Below, piece by piece: positions 17,660 to 25,970 of a stretch of 64,000 nucleotides of DNA (position 1 is its first letter; the number at the start of each line of letters is the position of its first letter). The notes under the pieces were generated by a model. That model ran no database searches, was not told the DNA's origin, and saw nothing but the letters and a program-made list of their open reading frames with translations. This stretch comes from a bacterium (GTDB lineage Bacteria > JAJVIF01): NCBI GenBank assembly GCA_022072165.1, contig JAJVIF010000001.1:833353-897352 (forward strand), given 5' to 3'. The position numbers and the translations under genes are program-made.

Positions 17660-18214
17660 ATGAGCAGCACCCCCCCCGATCCGGAGTGGCTCGCTGGCCT
17701 GGACCGGGCCGAGCTGGAAGCCATCCAGGAAAGCCCGGAGGGGCGTCGTCTGCTGGCAGCAGCCTGGTTCAAGGAAGCCTACCGGCATCAGATGCGTGGC
17801 GATCTGAAATCGGCTGAACAGTGCTACCTGCGGTCCATCGAACTGAGCCCAACCGCCGAGGCCTACACCTTCCTGGGCTGGACCTATTCGTTTATGGGAC
17901 AGGTCGAGCTCGCCATCGATCAGTGCAAGCTCGCGATTGCGACTGATCCCGAGTTCGGCAATCCCTACAACGACATCGGGGCCTATCTCATCGAACAGGG
18001 GGAGTACGAAGAAGCCATCCCCTGGCTGGAGCAGGCCATGACTGCCCCCCGATACGAAGCGCGGCACTATCCGTACTTCAATCTCGGACGGGTTCAGGAA
18101 GCGCTGGGGGACTGGGAAGCCGCCCTGCAGCTCTATCGTCAGGCCCTTCAGCTCGACCCTGAGTACAAACTGGCGCATCGACGCCTGCTCCAGTTGCAGG
18201 CGCGCCTCAATTAG
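17660..18214 (+). CDS. tetratricopeptide repeat protein
   Basis: 184 aa with no signal peptide, so probably cytoplasmic. After a leader of about 30 residues it has tandem 34-residue TPR units. One is AEQCYLRSIELSPTAEAY. Others contain AIDQCKLAIATDPEFGNPY, AIPWLEQAM and ALQLYRQALQLDPEYKLA. These form a helical scaffold for protein contacts. The partner cannot be read. It follows mqnD by 26 nt and may be read from its own near-leaderless promoter. Confidence 0.85.
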   Translation: MSSTPPDPEWLAGLDRAELEAIQESPEGRRLLAAAWFKEAYRHQMRGDLKSAEQCYLRSIELSPTAEAYTFLGWTYSFMGQVELAIDQCKLAIATDPEFGNPYNDIGAYLIEQGEYEEAIPWLEQAMTAPRYEARHYPYFNLGRVQEALGDWEAALQLYRQALQLDPEYKLAHRRLLQLQARLN

Positions 18215-18298
18215 CATCGCTGTTGCAACCAGACTGCTCGCTGCCTGTCCTGCAGGTGGCTACGCTCTGCTCACTTTCAGTCGCACAGGAGCCCGTCC

Positions 18299-19171
18299 AT
18301 GACCCCGAAGCCTGCCGGATTCCCGGATCTCCCCATGCCCAGCTTCAACCCTGCCCGACTCCTGGCGTTCCCGCTGCTGGTGATCGCTCTGATGATGCTG
18401 ACCTACGGCTGCACCAACGTGCCGGTCGGCTCCGGGACGGTGGTCTTCGACCGCTTCACGCATCGCTTCACCGCAACCCGGGGTCCGGGACTCACCTGGG
18501 TCAACCCCATCAGCCAGTCCAAGGTGTCGTACACCACCCGGACTCAGACCATCCACTTTACGGAAGATTTCTCACTGGAAGGACCAGACCGGCCGATTTC
18601 GGTGCTTTCCAATGACGCGCTGGGGCTCCTGGTGGATCTCACGGTGCAGTACGACCTGCAGCTGGAAGATCTGCAGAAGCTGCATGAAAACATCGGCACG
18701 GACTACCGCAACAAAGTGGTCGTCCCGATGGTCCGGGAAATTGTCCGGGACACGTTTGCGAAGTATGAGGCCACCGAAGCCGCGACCAGCGCCCGGGATA
18801 CGATCAAGCAGGCGATCGAAAACGAGCTCCGCCCCCGACTGGCGACGTACTTCGTCACCCTGGAAGCGGTACTCATCCGCGATGTCCAGTTGCCGGATCA
18901 GGTGATCCAGGCGATTAACGCCAAGAAAGCCGCCCAGCAGGATGCTGAAAAAATGCAGTACGTCCTGCAAAAGTCCGAACGCGAGAAAGAGCAGGTTCGG
19001 ATCGAGGCAATGGCCCAGGCGGAGCGGATCCAGATCATCAACGACGCCCTCGCCAGGAACCCCAACTACCTCAAATGGCTCGCGATCGATAAGCTCAATC
19101 CCAACGTCAACCTGGTTATCAGCGATGGCAAGACCATCCTGAATCTCGATGCCCTGGACAGGCAGGAGTAA
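18299..19171 (+). CDS. SPFH/prohibitin-domain lipoprotein-like protein
   Basis: 290 aa; AGGAG lies 8 nt before the ATG. A hydrophobic segment (residues 20-37) ends LTYGC (Cys38), a plausible but imperfect lipobox, so it is either lipid-anchored or a single-pass membrane protein. The SPFH domain follows: VPVGSGTVVFDRFT, GPGLTWVNPISQS, LSNDALGLLVDLTVQYDL, then a coiled helix rich in AEKMQYVLQKSEREKE. This resembles prohibitins and HflK/HflC, which form membrane ring assemblies. No neighbouring hflC-like partner is present. Function uncertain. Confidence 0.82.
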   Translation: MTPKPAGFPDLPMPSFNPARLLAFPLLVIALMMLTYGCTNVPVGSGTVVFDRFTHRFTATRGPGLTWVNPISQSKVSYTTRTQTIHFTEDFSLEGPDRPISVLSNDALGLLVDLTVQYDLQLEDLQKLHENIGTDYRNKVVVPMVREIVRDTFAKYEATEAATSARDTIKQAIENELRPRLATYFVTLEAVLIRDVQLPDQVIQAINAKKAAQQDAEKMQYVLQKSEREKEQVRIEAMAQAERIQIINDALARNPNYLKWLAIDKLNPNVNLVISDGKTILNLDALDRQE

Positions 19172-19182
19172 CGGCGGCCGCC

Positions 19183-19215
19183 TGACACCATCCTGCCCCT
19201 GGGACAAGATGGTCA
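19183..19215. terminator. imperfect hairpin between convergent genes
   Basis: ACCATC (19187-19192) pairs with GATGGT (19208-19213), with partial extension on both sides. It overlaps the stop of the minus-strand activator gene and follows the SPFH stop by 12 nt. There is no T tract, so a terminator role is uncertain. Confidence 0.3.
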
Positions 19216-20808
19216 GCCTTCTTCCCGCTTCAGCATCCGACCCAGCTTGTCGTAGAGGGTTTTCTCCCCGATGCCGAGCACCTGGGCTGCCTTCCGCTTG
19301 TTCCCTTCGGTCCAGAGCAGAACCCGCAAAATGTGCTGATCCTCTACTTCCTGGAGCGAGGGCGGGGTCCCCTCGAAGGGGGGAAGGTCGTGGAGAGGAT
19401 CGGTCTTCGCGCCGGCCTGCTGCCCGCGAATCTCGATCTCCACCACTTTCCCATCCCCCAGCAACATCGCACGATTCAGCACGCTGCGCAGTTCCCGGAC
19501 ATTCCGGGGCCAGTCGTAGGCCTGAATCTGCTGCAGGGCACTCTCTTCGAGATTGTAGCTGGTACCCGTGTTGTCGTTAAACTCCTGTACCAGGTGGAGC
19601 GCAATGAGCGTGACATCCTCCGGACGAAAGCGGAGCGGCGGAATCTCCAGCTGGATTTCATCAAGACGGGCGTAGAGGTCTTCCCGAAACTTTTTCTCCT
19701 CGACCAGCTTCGGAAGGTCTGCGTTGGTAGCCGCGAGGATGGTGACATCTGCCCGGACCGCTTTGGTCGAGCCTAAGGGGATGTACTCGCGATTTTCCAG
19801 GAGTCGCAGAACCTTCGCCTGGACTTCCAGGGGCATATCGCCGATTTCATCAAAGAAGAGGGTTCCCCCCTCGGCGGCAGCGACCAACCCGGCTTTGTCT
19901 TCGTGGGCGTCGGTAAACGCCCCTTTCTTGGAGCCGAAGAGCTGCGACTCAAAGAGCGACTCGGGGATGGCCGGGCAGTTCACCACGATGAACGGCTTGC
20001 GGCTGCGTCTCCCCTCGTGGTGAAGTGCCCGGGCCAAAACATCCTTCCCGGTGCCCGTTTCGCCCCGGATCAGGATGGTCGCAGCGCCGGCATACTGCGC
20101 CACTTTGCGGGACTTCTTGAGGATCGCCTTCATGGTGGGATTCGCGGTCAGGAACTCCCCGAACTGCATGGGTTCCCCGGTCGCGCCACCCGCCGTTTCC
20201 AGTTGCTGCAGTTTGTGCAGGATGCTGGCCGCGATGGCACAGAAGGCATCGACGAATGAGAGGAGGAAAATGTCATCGCCCACCGCCCGGGTTTTGCTGT
20301 CCAGATAGAGGACTCCGAGCATCTGGTCCTGCTGTTTAATCGGCACGGCGCAGACCGCCGTGAGCCCGAGCTTCTTGATTGACGCAGATTCAATCGTCTG
20401 TGCCGCTTCCGGAGAGAGCAGATCCCGCGAGGCCAGCGCGCTCATCACCGCCGTGCGTGAAAAGTCGCTGTCGCCAGTGACTCCCGGGGTCTGTCCCGGG
20501 GTGAAGACTTTGCCGGTCGAGAGGACCTGCTTCAGGACGGTCCGGCTCAATTCCTCCATATCGGCATGGGCCAGTTGCTGCGAGATCTGAAGCCGGGCGC
20601 CCCCCTCCCGGGAGCGGTCCAGCAGGATGATGAGCCCCCGCTCCATCCCCATGTATGCGATGACCTGCTGCAGGAAATCGTTGAGCGTCAGGGCGAGATC
20701 AGCGCTCTGCTCCAGCGCGAGGGCAAAGTCCTTCAGCAACGCCAGTCCCTGCAGGTGCTGCTGGAGCGTGGGTGAGACCGAGGGGATCCCGACTTTCGAT
20801 GTGTTCAT
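19213..20808 (-). CDS. GAF-domain sigma-54-type transcription activator
   Basis: 531 aa. The N-terminal part (about 20-200) looks like a GAF sensor domain (GMERGLIILLD, then AVCAVPIKQQDQMLGVLYLD). The AAA+ core has Walker A GETGTGKD (249-256), loop 1 GAFTDA (296-301), Walker B GTLFFDEIGD and the arginine-finger region REDLYARL. A Fis-type helix-turn-helix (RKAAQVLGIGEKTLYDKL) ends the protein. Such proteins open sigma-54 RNA polymerase complexes with ATP. The loop reads GAFTDA where GAFTGA is usual, a change in the sigma-54 contact. There is no receiver domain, so the signal is probably a small ligand or partner. Target genes unknown. Confidence 0.9.
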   Translation of the reverse strand: MNTSKVGIPSVSPTLQQHLQGLALLKDFALALEQSADLALTLNDFLQQVIAYMGMERGLIILLDRSREGGARLQISQQLAHADMEELSRTVLKQVLSTGKVFTPGQTPGVTGDSDFSRTAVMSALASRDLLSPEAAQTIESASIKKLGLTAVCAVPIKQQDQMLGVLYLDSKTRAVGDDIFLLSFVDAFCAIAASILHKLQQLETAGGATGEPMQFGEFLTANPTMKAILKKSRKVAQYAGAATILIRGETGTGKDVLARALHHEGRRSRKPFIVVNCPAIPESLFESQLFGSKKGAFTDAHEDKAGLVAAAEGGTLFFDEIGDMPLEVQAKVLRLLENREYIPLGSTKAVRADVTILAATNADLPKLVEEKKFREDLYARLDEIQLEIPPLRFRPEDVTLIALHLVQEFNDNTGTSYNLEESALQQIQAYDWPRNVRELRSVLNRAMLLGDGKVVEIEIRGQQAGAKTDPLHDLPPFEGTPPSLQEVEDQHILRVLLWTEGNKRKAAQVLGIGEKTLYDKLGRMLKREEG

Positions 20809-20868
20809 CCTGACGACTCCAGGGCTCGCGTATTCGTGGCCGCTAAGAAGAGTGCTGCCATACTCAGA

Positions 20869-22302
20869 CTAGCGCAGGCGCTTCTGGAGCTTGGCGATGT
20901 CCTGTGGCGAGAGCTGGCTCAGGTCTTCGGGGAGCCCGCCCGCGAGGTCCTTCATGTTGAGTCCGCCGAGGCCCAGCCCCGCCTTCTCGAAGCGTCGCTG
21001 CATCCCGGCCATCTCTTTCATCATGGTCCGGGAGTTGTGGAACTGCTTTATGAGCATGTTCACTTCGCCGATAGTGACCCCGGCACCGGCAGCAACCCGT
21101 CGCTTACGCGAGCCGGAGTTGCGGAGCAGGTCCGGATTCCGGCGCTCCTCCCGGGTCATCGAGTGGATGATGCACTCCACGCGACCGAGCTCATCCCCTT
21201 TGAGCGCGGAGAGAGCCGGCCCGAGCGCCCGGGACATCCCTGGCAGGAGGCGGATAAGCTGATCGATCGGCCCGAGCTTCTTGATCTGCTGCAGTTGTTC
21301 GAGGAAGTCCTCGTAGTTGAAGGTGGACGAGAGAATCTTTTTCTGAACTGTCTTGGCGGATTCTTCATCGATTTCCCGCTCGACTCGTTCGATCAGGGAG
21401 AGGACGTCGCCCATCCCCAGGATGCGTCCCACGAGGCGATCCGGATGGAAGACATCGAGCCCGTCCAGTGCTTCGCCCGTACCGAAGTACTTGATCGGGA
21501 CGCCGGTGACCGCCCGGATGCTCAGGGCAGCGCCGCCGCGGGCATCGCCATCCATTTTCGAGAGGATCGCTCCCGTGACACCCACCTGCTCTGCGAAGGC
21601 TCGCGCGGTGTTGACGGCATCCTGACCGGTCATGGCATCGACCACCAGCATGATTTCATCGAACTTGCCGGCGGTCCGGATCCCCTGGACTTCTGCCATC
21701 ATCTGCTCATCGATGGTGAGCCGTCCGGCGGTGTCCATGATCAGGACCGTGATGTTCTCTTTGCGTGCCCGGGCAGCAGCCGCTTCATAAATAGCCAGGG
21801 GAGCCTGATCCGGCACTTCGGGGACATGGATTTTGACCCCCAGCTTCTCCGCGTGGGTCTGTAGCTGGTCGATCGCGGCCGGCCGATAGATGTCGCCCGC
21901 GACCAGCAGCACCTGATGCCCCTGCGCCTTGAGGTCCTTTGCGAGCTTTGCGGCTGTGGTCGTTTTTCCGGAGCCCTGCAGCCCCACCATCAGAATCTGA
22001 TTGAAGCGCCCCTTCTGCACCGCCAGGGGCTCTGCCTCCTTGCCCAGCATCTCCACCATGGCATCGCGAACGACTTTGACCAGTTGCTGCGCCGGATTGA
22101 GATTTTTCAGGACCTTTTCGCCCAGGGCCTCCTGCCGCACCTGGTCGAGGAACTGATTCACCACCGCCAGATTGACGTCCGCTTCCAGAAGGGCGAGGCG
22201 GATCTCCTTCAGCCCCTCCTCGATGATCTGTGGCGTCAGTTTGTCCCGACCGCGCAGCTTGTCGAAGACATCCTGGAGACGATTGGAGAGATTCTCGAAC
22301 AT
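20869..22302 (-). CDS. ffh: signal recognition particle GTPase Ffh
   Basis: 477 aa. Binds signal sequences on the ribosome together with 4.5S RNA and delivers them to FtsY. The N domain is followed by the G domain with P-loop GLQGSGKTTTAAKLA, RPAAIDQL, DTAGRL and SKMDGDARGG. The C-terminal M domain carries the RNA-binding part RVAAGAGV and the methionine-rich MMKEMAGMQRRFEK. AAGGAG lies about 13 nt before the ATG, rather far. It lies 130 nt downstream of ftsY on the same strand, so both halves of the targeting cycle are together. This route would serve the many exported proteins of this window. Confidence 0.96.
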   Translation of the reverse strand: MFENLSNRLQDVFDKLRGRDKLTPQIIEEGLKEIRLALLEADVNLAVVNQFLDQVRQEALGEKVLKNLNPAQQLVKVVRDAMVEMLGKEAEPLAVQKGRFNQILMVGLQGSGKTTTAAKLAKDLKAQGHQVLLVAGDIYRPAAIDQLQTHAEKLGVKIHVPEVPDQAPLAIYEAAAARARKENITVLIMDTAGRLTIDEQMMAEVQGIRTAGKFDEIMLVVDAMTGQDAVNTARAFAEQVGVTGAILSKMDGDARGGAALSIRAVTGVPIKYFGTGEALDGLDVFHPDRLVGRILGMGDVLSLIERVEREIDEESAKTVQKKILSSTFNYEDFLEQLQQIKKLGPIDQLIRLLPGMSRALGPALSALKGDELGRVECIIHSMTREERRNPDLLRNSGSRKRRVAAGAGVTIGEVNMLIKQFHNSRTMMKEMAGMQRRFEKAGLGLGGLNMKDLAGGLPEDLSQLSPQDIAKLQKRLR

Positions 22303-22343
22303 GAGCGGGTGCAGGCTCCTTGCAGCTGGACGCGTTCGCAGGC

Positions 22344-22365
22344 AAAAGCCCGCGCTCAGGCGGGC
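22344..22365 (-). terminator. terminator after ftsY
   Basis: Minus strand: GCCCGC, loop CTGAGC, GCGGGC, then TTTTGCC. It separates ftsY from ffh. A TACAAT hexamer (22373-22378) stands just upstream of the stem, so a transcript starting there would begin with this hairpin. Its use as an ffh promoter is therefore doubtful. Confidence 0.7.
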
Positions 22366-22432
22366 TCCGCGTATTGTACCTGTCCTGTAGGACTAACTGA
22401 CGGGATCGATGACTGAGCTGGTGTAACAGAGC

Positions 22433-23524
22433 TTAGGGCTCTACCTCGACCGCCTCCGCATTGATCCCCTCGAAAAGCCCCTCGACATAGGCTTCCGGAT
22501 CGAAGGGAACCAGATCGTCGATGCGTTCCCCAACGCCCACCTCGACTACGGGGAGACCTAACTCCGCCTGAATTGCGACCACGATCCCCCCTTTGGCGGT
22601 GCCATCCAGTTTCGTGAGGACGATCCCATCAAGATCCACGACTTCATTAAAAATGCGTGCCTGTGAAAGCCCATTCTGACCGGTGGTGGCATCGACCACC
22701 AGCAGGCTGGTGATCTGCTCCGCCGGGACTTTTTTCTCCGCGATTCTTCGGACTTTCCGGAGTTCTTCCATCAGGTGCTGCTTGGCCTGCAGGCGTCCTG
22801 CGGTGTCAACAATCACGACGTCGAACTGCCGCGCTACGGCGCGTTCCAGGCCGTCGTAGACCACCGCTGCGGCATCAGAGCCCTGCTGCTGCTTCATGAA
22901 CTCGACATCTGCCCGCCCTGCCCAGACTTCCAGCTGCTCGATGGCGGCCGCCCGGAAGGTGTCCGCCGCGACCAGCAGCACGGATTTCCCGAGTGCTTTG
23001 TAGCGGGCCGCCAGCTTCCCGGCGGTGGTGGTTTTCCCGGAACCGTTGACCCCGGTGAGCATGACCACCCAGGGGCGGGGGGCATCATCCAGCAAGCCGT
23101 CGTAGTCGAAATCGTGTGCCACCCGGACCCGGATCAGTTCCTTCAGTTCCGAAAGAGCCGGCTCGATGTCGTGAATCTTTTTCGCTGTGCAGATCGCCCG
23201 GAGGTCGTCCACCAGGGCGGTGCTGGTCGGGACTCCGATGTCCCCCAGGATCAGCGCTTCCAGGAGCTCGTCATAAAACCCCTCTTCGACCCGTCCCCAG
23301 CGCAAGCCCAGCCGCTGGATCTGTCCCATGAAGCCTTTGCGGGAGGCTTCCAGGCCCGCCTCGATCCGGGTCGCGACCGCTTCTTTGGAGACGGTGTAGA
23401 CATCTTTGACATCCATGTTGAGGACGTCCCATGTCTTTTTACCCGCCTCAGCGAGGCGATCTTTGGCCTTTTGCGCGGATTCCTCGAAGGCTTCCAGGAA
23501 TTTGGGCTTCTTGAAGAGGACCAT
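22433..23524 (-). CDS. ftsY: signal recognition particle receptor FtsY
   Basis: 363 aa. Membrane-associated GTPase that docks the SRP-ribosome complex at the Sec translocon. The short charged N-terminus lacks the long acidic A domain of enterobacteria. NG domains show GVNGSGKTTTAGKLA, AADTFRAAAIEQL, DTAGRLQ and TKLDGTAKGG. The ATG at 23524 follows a TACAGT hexamer (23533-23538) by 8 nt, suggesting a leaderless or near-leaderless transcript. Divergent from murI. Confidence 0.95.
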   Translation of the reverse strand: MVLFKKPKFLEAFEESAQKAKDRLAEAGKKTWDVLNMDVKDVYTVSKEAVATRIEAGLEASRKGFMGQIQRLGLRWGRVEEGFYDELLEALILGDIGVPTSTALVDDLRAICTAKKIHDIEPALSELKELIRVRVAHDFDYDGLLDDAPRPWVVMLTGVNGSGKTTTAGKLAARYKALGKSVLLVAADTFRAAAIEQLEVWAGRADVEFMKQQQGSDAAAVVYDGLERAVARQFDVVIVDTAGRLQAKQHLMEELRKVRRIAEKKVPAEQITSLLVVDATTGQNGLSQARIFNEVVDLDGIVLTKLDGTAKGGIVVAIQAELGLPVVEVGVGERIDDLVPFDPEAYVEGLFEGINAEAVEVEP

Positions 23525-23600
23525 GGGCTCTGACTGTAGCGTACCTTAGGGGGGGAGGACGGGGGGCTTTTGGCCCCCGACGTGCTTTCCATAAGGGCAC

Positions 23601-24434
23601 ATGAGCGACGTTCTGACCGGCGACTGGACCCCCCGAATCGGCCTGTTCGATTCGGGGATTGGCGGACTCACCGTGCTGCGGCATGTCCTGTCGGCCTGCC
23701 CGGGGGTCCCCTGCCTGTATGTCGGGGATCTGAAGCATGTGCCGTATGGACCCCGGACCCTGACGGAGATTCACCAGATCGCTGAAGAGATCATCACTTG
23801 GCTGATACAACAGGGCTGTACACACATCGCGGTCGCCTGCAATACTTCTACCGCCGCACTCAAAGATAACCCCCTGATGTGCCCGGTTCCGTTGGTGAAT
23901 GTTATTGATCCCCTGCGCGACTGGCTTCTGGCCCATCCGGAACTTACCCGTGTCGGCGTGGTAGCGAATCCTGTCACGGCGAAGCGCGCGATTCACGCGC
24001 AGGTGCTGGAAGAAGTCCGGCCACTTCATGTCACCACGAATGCCGCACCGACGCTGGTCTCGCTGCTGGAGTCGCTGAGTCCGGCAGAGGACATCGATGC
24101 TGCTGTCGCGGAGGCGATCGCCCCGCTCCTGGCAGACCGGGTCGAGGCCTGTCTCTATGGGTGCACGCATTACCCGCTAGCGATGGCAGCATTTCGTCGC
24201 GCGCTGGGAGCCGGCATTCCCCTGATCGACTCCGGGGCACTGGTCGCGCAAGCGCTGGCGGATCAGATGCCGGTGGGTCCCGCCGGGAGTCAGCCGGGAC
24301 CGGTCGAGTTTGTGACCACCGCCCCCTCGGATGACTTTGCCCGGTGGGTCGAACAACTCATGCCTCCAACCCTCTCCTGGACCCTGCGCACCTGTGACTT
24401 TTTTGAGCAATCGGCGTCAGTCCTCGCGCAATAA
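23601..24434 (+). CDS. murI: glutamate racemase
   Basis: 277 aa. Interconverts L- and D-glutamate for peptidoglycan. Present are GLFDSGIGG with the Asp-Ser pair (17-18), the catalytic Cys80 in ACNTSTAA and Cys188 in YGCTHYPL. The usual D(T/S)AxxPYG segment reads DLKHVPYG, a change next to the active-site loop, while Tyr49 and Gly50 are kept. It starts a plus-strand run with rph, rdgB and the FliK-like gene. Confidence 0.94.
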   Translation: MSDVLTGDWTPRIGLFDSGIGGLTVLRHVLSACPGVPCLYVGDLKHVPYGPRTLTEIHQIAEEIITWLIQQGCTHIAVACNTSTAALKDNPLMCPVPLVNVIDPLRDWLLAHPELTRVGVVANPVTAKRAIHAQVLEEVRPLHVTTNAAPTLVSLLESLSPAEDIDAAVAEAIAPLLADRVEACLYGCTHYPLAMAAFRRALGAGIPLIDSGALVAQALADQMPVGPAGSQPGPVEFVTTAPSDDFARWVEQLMPPTLSWTLRTCDFFEQSASVLAQ

Positions 24435-24463
24435 CAGTCACCTCACTCTTCCCCTGAATCTGC

Positions 24464-24469
24464 TACATT
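24464..24469 (+). promoter_or_regulatory. -10 box before rph
   Basis: TACATT lies 7 nt before the ATG at 24477, in the short gap after murI. No clear -35 or ribosome-binding site is visible, consistent with a leaderless start. Confidence 0.35.
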
Positions 24470-24476
24470 CCGCGGC

Positions 24477-25217
24477 ATGTACTTCCGTCCGGATGCGCGG
24501 GCTGTGGACGAACACCGCGCTATCTCCATCGAGTTCAACTACCTCCCCAGCGTCCCTGGCTCGGTCCTGTACAAAATGGGCCGGACCTGGATCCTCGCGA
24601 CCGCCAGCGCCGAACAGGGTGTCCCCCGCTGGATGGAGTCCCAGGGCGAGGGGTGGATCACCGCGGAGTACGCCATGATCCCGGCCGCGACCTCCCCCCG
24701 GAAACCCCGGGAGCAGGTGGGGAAGCAGTCCGGGCGGAGCCTGGAGATTCAGCGACTGGTGGGCCGTTCATTGCGGGCCGTCGCGGATCTCTCCGCGATC
24801 CCTGGTCGCACGATCTATCTCGACTGCGAAGTCCTCCAGGCGGATGGCGGGACCCGTTGTGCCAGCATCAATGCGGCGTATCTGGCGCTCATGCTGGCGG
24901 TCAGCGGCCTGATGCGGGAAGAGAACATCAAGCGGAATCCGGTGAAGGAGCCCCTGGGGGCGATTTCGGTCGGGCTGATGCAGGATCGCGCGATCCTCGA
25001 CATGTCCCATCAGGAAGACAGCATGGCCCAGGTCGACATGAATCTTGTGATGACCGCGGGTGGGCGCTTCGCAGAGATTCAGGGCACAGGCGAAGGGGCC
25101 TGCTTCGATGAGTTTCAGCTTCAGGAGCTGCTGCGCATCGGGCGCAAAGGGATTACGGACGTCATTGCCATCGGGCAGGCGGCACTGAAAGAGCGGGTCC
25201 CCAATCTGTCGATTTGA
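24477..25217 (+). CDS. rph: ribonuclease PH
   Basis: 246 aa. Phosphate-dependent 3'-5' exonuclease that trims tRNA and other RNA ends. Visible are RPDAR at the start, GWITAEYAMIPAAT, GKQSGRSLEIQRLVGRSLRA (phosphate and RNA binding), YLDCEVLQADGGTRCASI, the DMSHQEDSMAQVDMN metal region and EIQGTGEG. The usual LPRAT reads IPAAT here, which loses an arginine near the active site. Normal length. Followed by rdgB, a common partner. Confidence 0.94.
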   Translation: MYFRPDARAVDEHRAISIEFNYLPSVPGSVLYKMGRTWILATASAEQGVPRWMESQGEGWITAEYAMIPAATSPRKPREQVGKQSGRSLEIQRLVGRSLRAVADLSAIPGRTIYLDCEVLQADGGTRCASINAAYLALMLAVSGLMREENIKRNPVKEPLGAISVGLMQDRAILDMSHQEDSMAQVDMNLVMTAGGRFAEIQGTGEGACFDEFQLQELLRIGRKGITDVIAIGQAALKERVPNLSI

Positions 25218-25307
25218 CCAGCGCTGCCCCTCCCCTTTTCACGGTCTGATAGGGCATAATGCCGTGTCTCGCCGGGATTTCGTCCGACCACGCGCACCAG
25301 GGTTCAC

Positions 25308-25952
25308 ATGGCCTACGGCATCCCCAAGCAAATCCTCATCGCGACCACCAATCCCGGGAAGTTCAGCGAAATGCTGCAGCTGCTGGATGGGGTTGACACC
25401 ACCTGGGTCTCCCTGCAGGACTTCCCGGACATTGAGCCTCCGGCAGAAACCGGGGCGACCTACGAAGACAACGCCCTCCTCAAAGCCCGGTACTACAGCG
25501 AGAAGACCCAGCTCCCGGCGATCGCAGATGACTCGGGGCTGGAAATCCTGGCCCTCGGGGGTTGGCCCGGACTCCACTCGAATCGCCCGCTGGGTGACAA
25601 TCGCCGCCTGAGCGACAGCGACCTGCTGGCGTTGGTGCTCAAGCGGATGGAAGCGTATCCCCACGAGCCACAGCGACGCGCCCGTATGGTGTGCGCCGCC
25701 GCCTATGTGGATCCCGGGAACGAAATCGAGCTCTGCTATCGCGGTTCCCTGTATGGGGTCATCGGCAAAGCCCCGAAGGGCAAAAACGGCTTTGGCTACG
25801 ATCCGCTGTTCTATGTCCCGGACTGCTGGAAGACTATCGCCCAGATGACCCCCGAAGAGAAGAATCGCTTCTCGCATCGGCGTCATGCCATGGTGACTCT
25901 GAAGCCGCGCATCATCCACGAGTTCACGAAGCGTGAGGGGTTCGCGGTCTGA
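25308..25952 (+). CDS. rdgB: XTP/dITP diphosphatase (non-canonical purine NTP pyrophosphatase)
   Basis: 214 aa. Hydrolyses dITP/XTP to monophosphates to keep wrong bases out of nucleic acids. Marks are TTNPGKFSEM (12-22), ETGATYEDNALLKA, ADDSGLEI (73-80) with the metal Asp, GFGYDPLF and FSHRRHAM. The usual PGVYSARYAG loop reads PGLHSNRPLGD, an altered substrate loop. AGGG precedes the ATG. Lies 90 nt after rph. Confidence 0.9.
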   Translation: MAYGIPKQILIATTNPGKFSEMLQLLDGVDTTWVSLQDFPDIEPPAETGATYEDNALLKARYYSEKTQLPAIADDSGLEILALGGWPGLHSNRPLGDNRRLSDSDLLALVLKRMEAYPHEPQRRARMVCAAAYVDPGNEIELCYRGSLYGVIGKAPKGKNGFGYDPLFYVPDCWKTIAQMTPEEKNRFSHRRHAMVTLKPRIIHEFTKREGFAV

Positions 25953-25970
25953 TTCCGCCGCGACCGCACT

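Noticed and set aside
18299-19171. Calling the SPFH gene hflK or hflC
   Set aside because: It has a lipobox-like Cys and no partner gene. The SPFH domain alone does not distinguish the subfamilies.
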